Source of the DNA: Chelonobacter sp050613185
Lineage (GTDB): Bacteria > Pseudomonadota > Gammaproteobacteria > Enterobacterales > Pasteurellaceae
NCBI RefSeq assembly: GCF_050613185.1
Contig: NZ_CP192511.1
Coordinates: 2,356,001-2,420,000, forward strand
Length of the DNA: 64,000 nt
Reading direction: 5' to 3'
The translations under genes were made by a program, and so were the position numbers. The notes under the pieces were generated by a model. That model made no database searches, had not been told where the DNA came from, and saw nothing but the letters and a program-made list of their open reading frames with translations. This document shows positions 54,052 to 60,904 of this stretch, one piece after another (the stretch's first letter is position 1; each line of letters begins with the position of its first letter).

Positions 54052-54079
54052 CTACGCAATCAGTCGAGAATCCGCAAAG

Positions 54080-54712
54080 TTAGAATTTATATCCCAAGCC
54101 GATAAAATACACCATTGGATCTAGTGTTACATCTGCTTTTTGTTCATTACCATTTAATTTAAAGCTGGCTTTGGTTTTAATTTTTGCATACCAAATTGAA
54201 GTATTTAAGAATAAATTATCGGTTAAGCCAATATCCACACCGGCATTTAAGGCTAATCCCCATGAATCCTTTAATTTCAGTTCTGTGACAGGTGCAAACG
54301 TCGATTTTTCACTAAAGAAAGTCGTATAATTTACCCCTGCGCCTAAATAAGGGCGCGCTTTTGCTTCTTTATCCAAGAAATAATATTGCAGATATAGACT
54401 TGGTGGTAAATGTTTGGTTTTACCTACCGTGCCAATGCCCGGCAATGACAATTCGTGGCTAAACGGTGTTGCCGCCAGCAATTCCACCCCGATATTATCG
54501 GTGATCATATAAGTACCGGTCAAACCGAGTTGCGCATTGCTATTTACATCAAAGTTATAGTCTAATGCATTGCCTGCATAATTTTTCGTTGAGGTATCCG
54601 GCACAACTAAAATCGGACCTCCACGAACAATCACGCTTCCGGCTTCATGTGCGACTGCGGCTCCGCTGGCAAAGACTGCGGCGGCAACTAAAGCGACTGC
54701 TGTTTTTTTCAT
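54080..54712 (-). CDS. ompW: Outer-membrane protein OmpW
   Basis: 210 residues, eight-stranded beta barrel with signal peptide MKKTAVALVAAAVFASGAAVA. Family features: AGSVIVRGGPILVVP at the first strand, GVELLAATPFSHE, and the terminal FIGLGYKF ending in Phe for BAM recognition. OmpW forms a narrow hydrophobic channel. The long upstream region carries a perfect FNR box, in line with oxygen-dependent ompW control known in enterics. Confidence 0.94.
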   Translation of the reverse strand: MKKTAVALVAAAVFASGAAVAHEAGSVIVRGGPILVVPDTSTKNYAGNALDYNFDVNSNAQLGLTGTYMITDNIGVELLAATPFSHELSLPGIGTVGKTKHLPPSLYLQYYFLDKEAKARPYLGAGVNYTTFFSEKSTFAPVTELKLKDSWGLALNAGVDIGLTDNLFLNTSIWYAKIKTKASFKLNGNEQKADVTLDPMVYFIGLGYKF

Positions 54713-54901
54713 ACTGATTTCCTCATAAATTATTCATTAACCTTGTTATAACACTCCAATGACTTCCATCCTCCGTTAGAAGCGCATTCAATATACCCCT
54801 TATTAGGTATACAAAAAATGACATAGATCAAATTTGATTTTTTTCATAAAAATAAAATATTGATTTATCATTATTTAACCAACAAATCACCACGCCATTA
54901 A

Positions 54902-54915
54902 TTGATTCATATCAA
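54902..54915 (-). promoter_or_regulatory. FNR box upstream of ompW
   Basis: TTGATTCATATCAA matches the FNR consensus TTGAT-N4-ATCAA exactly. It lies about 190 bp upstream of the ompW start, in a 250-bp AT-rich gap (54713-54962) that also has a second palindrome ATCAAATTTGAT (54837-54848), an FNR/CRP-like half-site arrangement. No gene is seen in this gap. Confidence 0.75.
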
Positions 54916-54962
54916 TAATTAAAAAACATGCTTAATTTATAACCATGTTGATTTTCTTCTAC

Positions 54963-54988
54963 AAAAAAACCACTCAATTGAGTGGTTT
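54963..54988 (-). terminator. Terminator after the methyltransferase gene
   Basis: Perfect palindrome AAACCACTCAA / TTGAGTGGTTT followed on the minus strand by seven T, 20 bp beyond the stop codon. Confidence 0.85.
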
Positions 54989-55008
54989 AAATTTATCCAA
55001 TTTTGGGA

Positions 55009-55668
55009 TCAGACTTTATGCTTGGCACTGAAAATCGCCACTACGCCTTCAACCTTAATAGTTACATCAACAAAAAAGGTCGATAGCACCTCCTGCAAAC
55101 TCGCTAACGAATCATGATAATTACTGAAAATTCCTTTCTTATTATAAACTTGCATCAATTTTCGCCCAAACGCATTATGCGAAACACCTGCTCCCAAAAT
55201 AGTCGCACCATACAAAACACCATCCGGTTTTAGTGCAGCAACAACATGCCGTATTGCGGTTTGCTTATCCCGCAGCGTTCCCGGTAAGCAATGCAATAAA
55301 TAAAAAATAGAGATCGAATCAAATGTTTCATGCATATTTTTTGGAAACGGATTAAAAATATCATGCTGCACACATTGCTGAATTTTGGTATCGCCAATAC
55401 TTTTTCTTGCATAAGATAAGCTATGTTGATTTAAGTCTACAAATGAAATTTGCTCAATCTGATTCCGAATCATTTTAGGATAAAAACCGGTTCCAACGCC
55501 AATATCCAAATGATTAGCCCCAATATGTTGGCTAAAGTGCGGTAAAAGTACATTGTGTGTATCACAGCGCCATGCATATCGATTAGAAACCGCGAGCACC
55601 CACCAATCATATAATTTTAAAGAAAGCGGTGTATAAATTTTTGTACCATCCCGGGTATTTAAAGACAT
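55009..55668 (-). CDS. Class I SAM-dependent methyltransferase of unknown substrate
   Basis: 219 residues from ATG 55668 (AAGGAA lies 8 bp before it; the frame stays open 17 codons upstream, over the previous gene's terminator). SAM-binding motif I is LDIGVGTGFYPKM, then FVDLNQHSLSYARK (motif II acidic residue) and YLLHCLPG. No catalytic motif points to a substrate. It lies 40 bp behind the terminator of the tandem-repeat exported protein, too close for an obvious own promoter, so it may be expressed by read-through from that gene. Could be a peptide, lipid or small-molecule methylase. Confidence 0.8.
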   Translation of the reverse strand: MSLNTRDGTKIYTPLSLKLYDWWVLAVSNRYAWRCDTHNVLLPHFSQHIGANHLDIGVGTGFYPKMIRNQIEQISFVDLNQHSLSYARKSIGDTKIQQCVQHDIFNPFPKNMHETFDSISIFYLLHCLPGTLRDKQTAIRHVVAALKPDGVLYGATILGAGVSHNAFGRKLMQVYNKKGIFSNYHDSLASLQEVLSTFFVDVTIKVEGVVAIFSAKHKV

Positions 55669-55707
55669 GACTATTCCTTTATTCAATCGCGTGCACAAAG
55701 CACCATT

Positions 55708-55738
55708 AAAAAAGCCCACTATTTACAAATGGGCTTTG
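55708..55738 (-). terminator. Terminator between the repeat-protein gene and the methyltransferase
   Basis: On the minus strand AAAGCCCA pairs with TGGGCTTT across an 11-nt loop and is followed by six T. It ends 40 bp before the methyltransferase start, giving an arrangement where a highly expressed first gene is followed by reduced read-through into the second. Confidence 0.8.
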
Positions 55739-55767
55739 GTTAATTATTTTTTATTTAAAAATAGAAA

Positions 55768-56040
55768 TTAAAAACCACCCTTAGTCGTTGGATCAAAACC
55801 ATCCAACCGACCATCGATCGGACGCTGTTCTAATTCCAACACTCCCCCTTTAGTGGTTGGATCAAAACCATCCAGCCGACCATCAATCGGACGCTGTTCT
55901 AATTCCAACGATCCCCCTTTAGTAGTTGGATCAAAGCCATCCAACCGACCATCAATCGGACGCTGTTCTAATCCATTCGCCTGTACACTCAATGTCAACA
56001 TGCTGAATACGGCGGTGGCTAATAAAGATTTATAGTTCAT
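55768..56040 (-). CDS. Small exported protein of three tandem 23-residue repeats
   Basis: 90 residues: signal peptide MNYKSLLATAVFSMLTLSVQA, then LEQRPIDGRLDGFDPTTKGG three times, joined by SLE and VLE and ending in F. Nothing else is in the mature part. I do not recognise the family. An AAGGAG lies 8 bp before the ATG. Codon comparison shows that in the 20-residue core seven codons vary among copies (Ile, Leu, Gly, Thr, Lys, Gly, Gly) and every change is silent; only the linker residue Ser/Val/Phe changes. The peptide sequence is therefore under selection. Possible roles: multi-copy secreted peptide precursor, or metal- or surface-binding repeat protein; none is shown. A methyltransferase gene follows. 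Confidence 0.75.
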   Translation of the reverse strand: MNYKSLLATAVFSMLTLSVQANGLEQRPIDGRLDGFDPTTKGGSLELEQRPIDGRLDGFDPTTKGGVLELEQRPIDGRLDGFDPTTKGGF

Positions 56041-56099
56041 TTTTGGAACTCCTTTTCAATAAAAATTAGTGGACCAAAATAAACTCGCTAGGTGCTAAA

Positions 56100-56128
56100 T
56101 TTATAATACTATTTCGCCAATTAGTAAA
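56100..56128 (-). promoter_or_regulatory. Predicted sigma-70 promoter of the repeat-protein gene
   Basis: On the minus strand TTTACT (56128-56123) and TATAAA (56105-56100) are separated by 17 bp, giving a leader of about 55 nt before the ATG at 56040. The 56041-56340 stretch is otherwise AT-rich and gene-free, with an imperfect inverted repeat AAGTTTAGTT / AACTAAACCT at about 56306-56342. Confidence 0.5.
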
Positions 56129-56387
56129 GCGGGTTACTATAATTTAAGTTATTGTTTTGTAATTATCATGCTTGATATTTATGGTTTTGTCACAATTGCA
56201 TTTCAGGTTTATTTCTGTTCGATATGGAGTATTATCAGTGCGCAGTGTGCTAAACACAACGGCTAATTTATAATTTTAAAAATAATGACATAAGAATATT
56301 CGCTAAAGTTTAGTTTAAACGATATTATTTTAACTAAACCTTAATAAGTTGTGATTGTGTTGTTAGCTCTCATCGCCTAGCACCTGC

Positions 56388-56538
56388 ACTAGCTTCCGCC
56401 AACGCCATCATGCAGCCTGTTGGCGTGGTTCAAGTGATCTGCGTAGCTTTGCCGTCGGCGAATTGGTGGAAGTGTTCCGCCTTGCTGATTGGGATATTCA
56501 ACAAGCGCACCAACTGCCCCACGCACTGCTTGCTGTCG
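56388..56538 (+). other. Gene-free remnant with a short coding-like plus-strand frame
   Basis: A GC-richer patch in AT-rich surroundings. The plus frame is open and coding-like (contains FAVGELVEVFRLADWDIQQAH) but has no start, and it runs straight into the dedA fragment. I could not assign it to a family. Probably the tail of a lost gene at a recombination scar. Confidence 0.3.
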
Positions 56539-56640
56539 CAAATAAACCCACAGTGGTACTGAAATAATTGCTACGAAAAAGTCGATCACTAGAAAACGGA
56601 TAACGCTGACGCAGCCGGAAATAATATAAACCGGTGTTCT
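56539..56640 (-). pseudogene. Diverged internal fragment of dedA
   Basis: On the minus strand this ~102 bp matches dedA 47221-47330 (from AGAACACCGGTTTATATTA to TGGGTTTATTTG) with one gap of about 9 bp and a few substitutions; translated it gives IDFFVAIISVPLWVYL against dedA IDFFAAIISVPLWVYL. Both ends stop sharply: on one side it meets an unassigned sequence, on the other the duplicated element flank. Confidence 0.8.
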
Positions 56641-56690
56641 AGTTATACGGCTTTTAGCTATACAAGCTCCGTATAACTAAACGTATAACT

Positions 56691-56822
56691 AAAATTCGTG
56701 GATTTAAGTGTAATATAGTGAAGTGAAATAAACAACTGAAATGCGCTAAAACTAGGTTTTATAAGGGCTTAGTGTAGTTTAATGGGGTGTTGTGAAAGGC
56801 TTGATGGACCGGGTGGACTCGA
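56691..56822 (+). repeat. Left direct repeat with tRNA-Val-derived att core
   Basis: About 132 bp, roughly 90% identical to 62286-62421. The last 16 bp, GACCGGGTGGACTCGA (56807-56822), copy the 3' part of the tRNA-Val gene and mark the left attachment site. The rest repeats the element sequence that lies next to the integrase end, so this flank may be left by an earlier related integration. AT-rich DNA without genes continues to 57270, apart from two hairpins at 57200-57213 and 57218-57241. Confidence 0.85.
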
Positions 56823-57270
56823 TATCAAGTCTTAATGCATTGTATTTTAATAAATTTTTATTAAAACTCCTATAATGGTATAGTCATTCGTATAGTTAAA
56901 ATCAAAAGTCATCAATTATTCAGTATGAAAATCAACCAACAAAATATCCTTGTTTTCTATTATAGATTAGCCAATCAAACAGGAAAAGCAAGATGATTAT
57001 TGGTTTTCGCAGTTTAGTTTCGCAATTAGATCCCTAATACCTTTCTGTTGCTAGGTGTATATGTTCTTTTAGTATTTCGCAAATCGTAGAAACTTTCGCA
57101 AACTTACCGAGGATTGCCATTAAACCGATACCATAACTGTAATTTTAACCCCATGTGAGTACCAATTTTGAAAACAAGCCTATGTAAGTGAATTAACAGG
57201 CTCAATTTTGAGCTTGTAGCCAATCCAATTTTGGATTGGCTAAATCTATGCTATGCCGTCTTGCTAGTGG

Positions 57271-57468
57271 GTGTTCGTGTTATGCGAATATCTAGAAATT
57301 ACCATTAAAAATCAATGCTTATACGAGTCAGATAATTGTTTGTTATTTATACAATTAGTTGGATCGTATAGCTCCTTGTTCCGCCTTGCTTTGGTCGTTT
57401 CTTTGATGTCGTTGAATGGTGGTGCTATGCCGTGCTTATTTCGCTGTAAAGCGTGCTTACGAGGCTGA
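57271..57468 (+). CDS. Possible small protein at the left end of the element
   Basis: 65 codons, plus strand. The C-terminal half LFRLALVVSLMSLNGGAMPCLF resembles short Ash-like or phage-satellite open frames I have seen in such islands, but the N-terminal half looks random and no ribosome site is evident. It could be non-coding. Confidence 0.25.
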   Translation: MFVLCEYLEITIKNQCLYESDNCLLFIQLVGSYSSLFRLALVVSLMSLNGGAMPCLFRCKACLRG

Positions 57469-57564
57469 GTTTGCTAATCTAGTTTTATTCGTATAAATGG
57501 TGTGCCTGTGTGATAAAGGCGGTTGATTTGTTCGGTTGGGTGGCTGGTGGCGGTTGCTATTCAA

Positions 57565-57736
57565 TTACCCTAGTTTCTAACGCTATTAGATTTTCGTTAC
57601 CCCAGTTTCTAGGGTAAGTTACCCCAGTTTCTAACGCTATTGTGGTCATTTTTTAATCAATTTATTTCCAATAGCGTTAGTTTCTAGGGTAGTCATGTGT
57701 TTTTTTACTCCCCAATAGCGTTAGTTTCTAGTTACC
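57565..57736. repeat. Iteron-like array, possible replication origin of the element
   Basis: Five copies of the core AGTTTCTA at about 57571, 57604, 57626, 57679 and 57722. Each is flanked by one of two arms: TTACCC (or inverted GGGTAA/GGGTAG) and AACGCTATT (or inverted AATAGCGTT), in mixed combinations (arms 1-2, 1-1', 1-2, 2'-1', 2'-1'). It follows the 3' end of the winged-helix gene. Such spaced repeats are usual for Rep-binding origins. Function is inferred. Confidence 0.65.
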
Positions 57737-57840
57737 TTTATAAATATACCATATACACTACATATAAAAACGATTAGGAAAGTGAGCAAAAAGGGGTAAA
57801 ACAGGTTGAGCGGTCAATTGGGGTTTCCCTTTGGCGAAAG

Positions 57841-58284
57841 TCATCTTGGTTTTTTCCAATAGTCCAGTGGCTTTCTTGTCGGTTGAATATCAATTTTATT
57901 GTCACACTCATTCACTGCGATAAATGTCAGGGCATAGAGTGAACAGCGATTTTTTCCGCCTTGCCGTGTGGTGATAATAAAGCCACTATCAAGCAGTTCA
58001 TCAATTGCTTTCTTGGCGGTGGCGTTACTCATGCCGTAAAGTTCTGCCGCCTTGTTTTGTAATAGGGTTAAATCGCCATTGTTATAGCCGTTGAATTGCC
58101 CTAGTAATTTCGTTAAGAGCTTAGCCGAATTACCGCTTAGGGCGTTAAATTCAGGGCTGTTAATCACATCATGCCGCAGTGTGGAAAATCCGCCCTTGTT
58201 GAAATCCACGCCTAGCCGCTCGGCTCTCTCTTGTTTGGATGATCTTTTTTTTCGTTGTGCTGTTCGTTGCGCATTATTTCCCAT
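57841..58284 (-). CDS. Winged-helix protein, possible replication initiator of the element
   Basis: 147 residues from the ATG at 58284 (the frame runs 16 codons further to a GTG, but that part overlaps a hairpin). Basic N terminus (QRTAQRKKRSSKQERAERLG), then a helix-turn-helix: LTLLQNKAAELYGMSNATAKKAIDELLDSGFIITTRQGG. The C terminus ends LDYWKKPR. I do not recognise a named family. Position next to the iteron-like array suggests it could bind the origin or control copy number. Alternative: a regulator. Confidence 0.7.
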   Translation of the reverse strand: MGNNAQRTAQRKKRSSKQERAERLGVDFNKGGFSTLRHDVINSPEFNALSGNSAKLLTKLLGQFNGYNNGDLTLLQNKAAELYGMSNATAKKAIDELLDSGFIITTRQGGKNRCSLYALTFIAVNECDNKIDIQPTRKPLDYWKKPR

Positions 58285-58302
58285 ATAATAACCACTGTTA
58301 AA

Positions 58303-58356
58303 ATAGTTTAAATATTGCCCTTTCTGTTTCACAACATGAAAGGGCGTTTTTTAAAT
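58303..58356 (+). terminator. Hairpin between two element genes
   Basis: GCCCTTTC (about 58318) pairs with GAAAGGGC (about 58339) and is followed by GTTTTTT in the plus direction. No plus-strand gene ends here, so it may guard against antisense transcription or simply separate the flanking minus-strand genes. Confidence 0.4.
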
Positions 58357-58370
58357 TACGCCAATTGCCC

Positions 58371-58817
58371 TTATCGTTTCGGCTTTGCTACTATTCGTTC
58401 ATCATCAGCCACGATAAACGGATTACGCTCACCAAACCTATTAAGTGCAGTTTGAATTTGTATCGGTGTGAGTGGTGGATAGCCTTTTGCTTTGGCTTTC
58501 AGGTTGTAAGCTGAAATTAATTTTTCCCCCTGATATTTATTTGCGACTCGATAAGTCGTATATTCGCCACGCCCATTTGCTTTAGCGTGCTTCACTCGAA
58601 TAAATTCAAAACTTTCTAATCGTTCAATTTCATTAACTTCATTTCTCGCATTAAGGATATTTCCAGCATTCAAGGTGTCTAACTCCGACAATTCACCGTC
58701 AGCAATCAATTTTAATAATACAATTGGTCTGCGTTCCATTGCGGATAGTTTCAAGTCAGCCGAAAGAAACAAGTTAATGCTGATATTATTACTGGCGCTG
58801 TGGTTATTCTGTTTCAT
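58371..58817 (-). CDS. Element protein of unknown function
   Basis: 148 residues, soluble and basic at the C terminus (FIVADDERIVAKPKR). Segment MERRPIVLLKLIADGELSELDTLNAGNILNARNEVNEIERLESFEFIRVKHAKANGRGEYTTYRV looks like a winged-helix domain of the type in phage and plasmid Helix-turn-helix proteins. Overlaps the TerS-like gene by 14 bp. Not recognised by family. Confidence 0.65.
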   Translation of the reverse strand: MKQNNHSASNNISINLFLSADLKLSAMERRPIVLLKLIADGELSELDTLNAGNILNARNEVNEIERLESFEFIRVKHAKANGRGEYTTYRVANKYQGEKLISAYNLKAKAKGYPPLTPIQIQTALNRFGERNPFIVADDERIVAKPKR

Positions 58818-59175
58818 CTTGATTTTGTCCTTTTGCCTTAATTTCTTTTAACATTCCTAACAGCTTAGCTTTTGCCATTGTGGCAGTGGTCATTCCGTTA
58901 GGGTTTTTATGTCGCAATGCTAACAATCGGGCTTCTTCTAATTCCGCCAATAAATCGGTAGAACTTGATAAAACTTCACTTTTTAATTCGGCTCTCAGTT
59001 CATTAATCCTAGCGGTAATCTTAGGGTTATTGGCTAATCGGCTTGCTTCAGTGTGGATAGTTTCATTTCCCATATAAAGCGTGTTGTAGCAATTTCTATA
59101 AGCCCCTGCGTAGCTCATGCCTTGAAATACGGCAAAAGCAAAGGCTTCTTGTTGAGCAGTCAATTTCTTAGCCAT
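58804..59175 (-). CDS. Terminase small-subunit-like protein (Terminase_2 type)
   Basis: 123 residues. LTAQQEAFAFAVFQGMSYAGAYRNCYN and the helical ASRLANNPKITARINELRAEL match the N-terminal DNA-binding part of phage terminase small subunits; the C-terminal TTATMAKAKLLGMLKEI matches their oligomerisation region. No large terminase, portal or capsid gene is nearby, so in this element it would have to act with a helper phage's packaging machinery. Directly abuts the upstream small gene (TAA-ATG). Confidence 0.8.
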   Translation of the reverse strand: MAKKLTAQQEAFAFAVFQGMSYAGAYRNCYNTLYMGNETIHTEASRLANNPKITARINELRAELKSEVLSSSTDLLAELEEARLLALRHKNPNGMTTATMAKAKLLGMLKEIKAKGQNQDETE

Positions 59176-59448
59176 TTATGCCCCCTTTTGTGCGGAATTT
59201 GTCGGGTTTTCGCCATAAAGTGCGATTAATTCTTGTTGAATTTTGTCTAAATCCATTTCACAAAATGTGAGTTTGTCAGCAATAAAGCCGATCACTTCGT
59301 TAAGTGTCATTTCCCTTGTTGGTGCTGGTGGCTCAATGCCTCGCACTTCGGGTAATTTTCCAGCAAGAACAGGGCTGATAAATTCCTGTAGCTCTGAAAG
59401 CTGTTTTAAAACGCCTGTCAGCGTAGGTTTATATTCGGTATTAGTCAT
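59176..59448 (-). CDS. Small element protein of unknown function
   Basis: 90 residues, acidic, two predicted helices (VLKQLSELQEFISPVLAG and LNEVIGFIADKLTFCEMDLDKIQQELIALYG). Lies between alpA (15-bp gap) and the TerS-like gene in one transcription unit. An AGGGAGCTTTTTAAAT precedes the ATG. No family recognised. Confidence 0.6.
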   Translation of the reverse strand: MTNTEYKPTLTGVLKQLSELQEFISPVLAGKLPEVRGIEPPAPTREMTLNEVIGFIADKLTFCEMDLDKIQQELIALYGENPTNSAQKGA

Positions 59449-59462
59449 ATTTAAAAAGCTCC

Positions 59463-59678
59463 CTATGCGTGCGTTTTACGGCTTTTATCGGCATTCATCA
59501 GGCTTTCGATAAAGTCATTGACTTCATTTTCTCGATAGCCATTTAACCGCCCACCAAGTGAAAACGGCTTAGGGAAATCGGGCTTATATTGTGGGTGCTT
59601 CGGGTTTTGCCAGTTGTAAAAAGCGGTTTGTTTAATGCCTAGCTTTTGCTGAAAGGCTTTTGAGGTGATGACATTCAT
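59463..59678 (-). CDS. alpA: AlpA-family regulator
   Basis: 71 residues with a MerR-like/AlpA helix-turn-helix: FQQKLGIKQTAFYNW, then FPKPFSLGGRLNGYRENEVNDFIES, the RxxGYRxxEVxxW-type close of AlpA excisionase/regulators. In P4-like satellites and Gram-negative islands AlpA controls excision or induction. The 158-bp region upstream contains two direct repeats GAATATYCCCCTAA (59787-59800, 59807-59820) 20 bp apart, possible operator sites. Confidence 0.82.
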   Translation of the reverse strand: MNVITSKAFQQKLGIKQTAFYNWQNPKHPQYKPDFPKPFSLGGRLNGYRENEVNDFIESLMNADKSRKTHA

Positions 59679-59836
59679 CGGATTATCTCCACGTTTGAAA
59701 TTAATTCAGATATAAACGCTCAAGGGCTTTTATATGGTTTAATGTTGCAACGTGGGGAATTATGAAATGTAAAGTGATAAAAAAAGGAATATTCCCCTAA
59801 ACTTGAGAATATCCCCCTAATAAAATTTGAATATCA

Positions 59837-60753
59837 TTACTGTTTTAGATCGGAAATATCACTATTCTTTATCCATTCTGATAGCGTTCTACCAGTAACA
59901 GGAACTTTATAGCCATTTTTGTCAAAGGCTATTTGAATAATGCCATTTGTATATTTTGTACCTTGAGTTATATCATTTTCGGCAATGTGTGATCTTGGAT
60001 TATCCGCTACATTTTCTCCAAAACAGACGGCAATAAATGCTTTTAATGTTTTAGTTAGTGCGTTTATAGTTTTAGGATTATCATTTTTAGCTTTCAAGTC
60101 AGTATGTTCTTTTTTTAATTTGTCGTTTTCAGACTTTAAATTATGAAAATATGTTTTTGCGTTTTCTAATCGTTCAGAAATTTGATCGTGTGCGGATTTA
60201 TAATCTCTAGCGGAACTTTCAGCAGAACTTAACTTTGTTTGAAGTTCATTAAGTTGTGACTGTAGTTTACTTTTTCAAGTAAAAGGCTATCATATTTCCT
60301 CTGTAATTCATCAAACTGAATTTGTGTTAAAGGGGTTTTTCTTTCATCATCATTAAATAAAGTCTTAGGCTTATCATTTGGATATTTTGATGAAATAAAT
60401 TCTTTTAAATCTTGTATCCAAAAATGACGACGGTTTCTAGCTACATGATCTTTTACGCATTTTGTGCCGTCATCTAAAATTTCAATTTCGCCACCATATC
60501 CATGTTCCCTTACCGCTCTTATGTCACCCTGTGTAATTGCTAATTCCAAAACTCTAGTCTTTTTCTGTAAGCAAGGAATATAAGGGTGTTGATAAATACC
60601 AGAACTTAATTCATTTACTTCATTTAAAACACCTTGTAGATCTTCTCTCTCAACTCCGCACCATAATAAAACAGCTTCAAGGTATGGAATGACTTCATAA
60701 TCAATAATAGAACATTCAGGTAATGAATTATAATAGCTTTGATTTTTTGTCAT
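59837..60753 (-). pseudogene. Coiled-coil element protein disrupted by one frameshift
   Basis: Two frames join into one gene. The first (60753-60229) gives 174 residues ending ...LLLEKVNYSHNLMNFKQS. If one A is added to the run of five A on the minus strand (60271-60275) the frame continues as KSKLQSQLNELQTKLSSAESS... through a Glu/Lys-rich coiled coil into the 86-residue frame 60097-59837 (C-terminal VTGRTLSEWIKNSDISD), making one protein of about 305 residues. The A-run suggests slippage, a recent mutation or a sequencing error. Function unknown; the C-terminal domain resembles small DNA-associated phage proteins. It lies between integrase and alpA. Confidence 0.75.
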
Positions 60754-60904
60754 AAAACGCCCCTTAGCGCAACAATATCCCTTACTGATTGAATTAGTGC
60801 GACAATAGCAATAAGGGTTACTATCTTTCGGTGTGGGTAATTAATCCTCACCTAGCCGCACTAAATTAATAAAATCTGTGGAAATTCAACCGCACTTTAT
60901 AACG

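Noticed and set aside
55768..55960. Regular 69-bp direct repeats that might be read as a CRISPR array
   Set aside because: The repeat unit is one in-frame 23-codon protein repeat with signal peptide and ribosome site; there are no unique spacers and no cas genes.
56389..56589. 66-codon minus-strand frame as a real small membrane protein
   Set aside because: Its N-terminal part is a dedA fragment and the rest is unrelated sequence read in an arbitrary frame.
57565..57736. Short spaced repeats as a CRISPR
   Set aside because: Cores are 8 bp with arms in mixed orientation and irregular spacing (22-53 bp); this suits protein-binding sites, not CRISPR.
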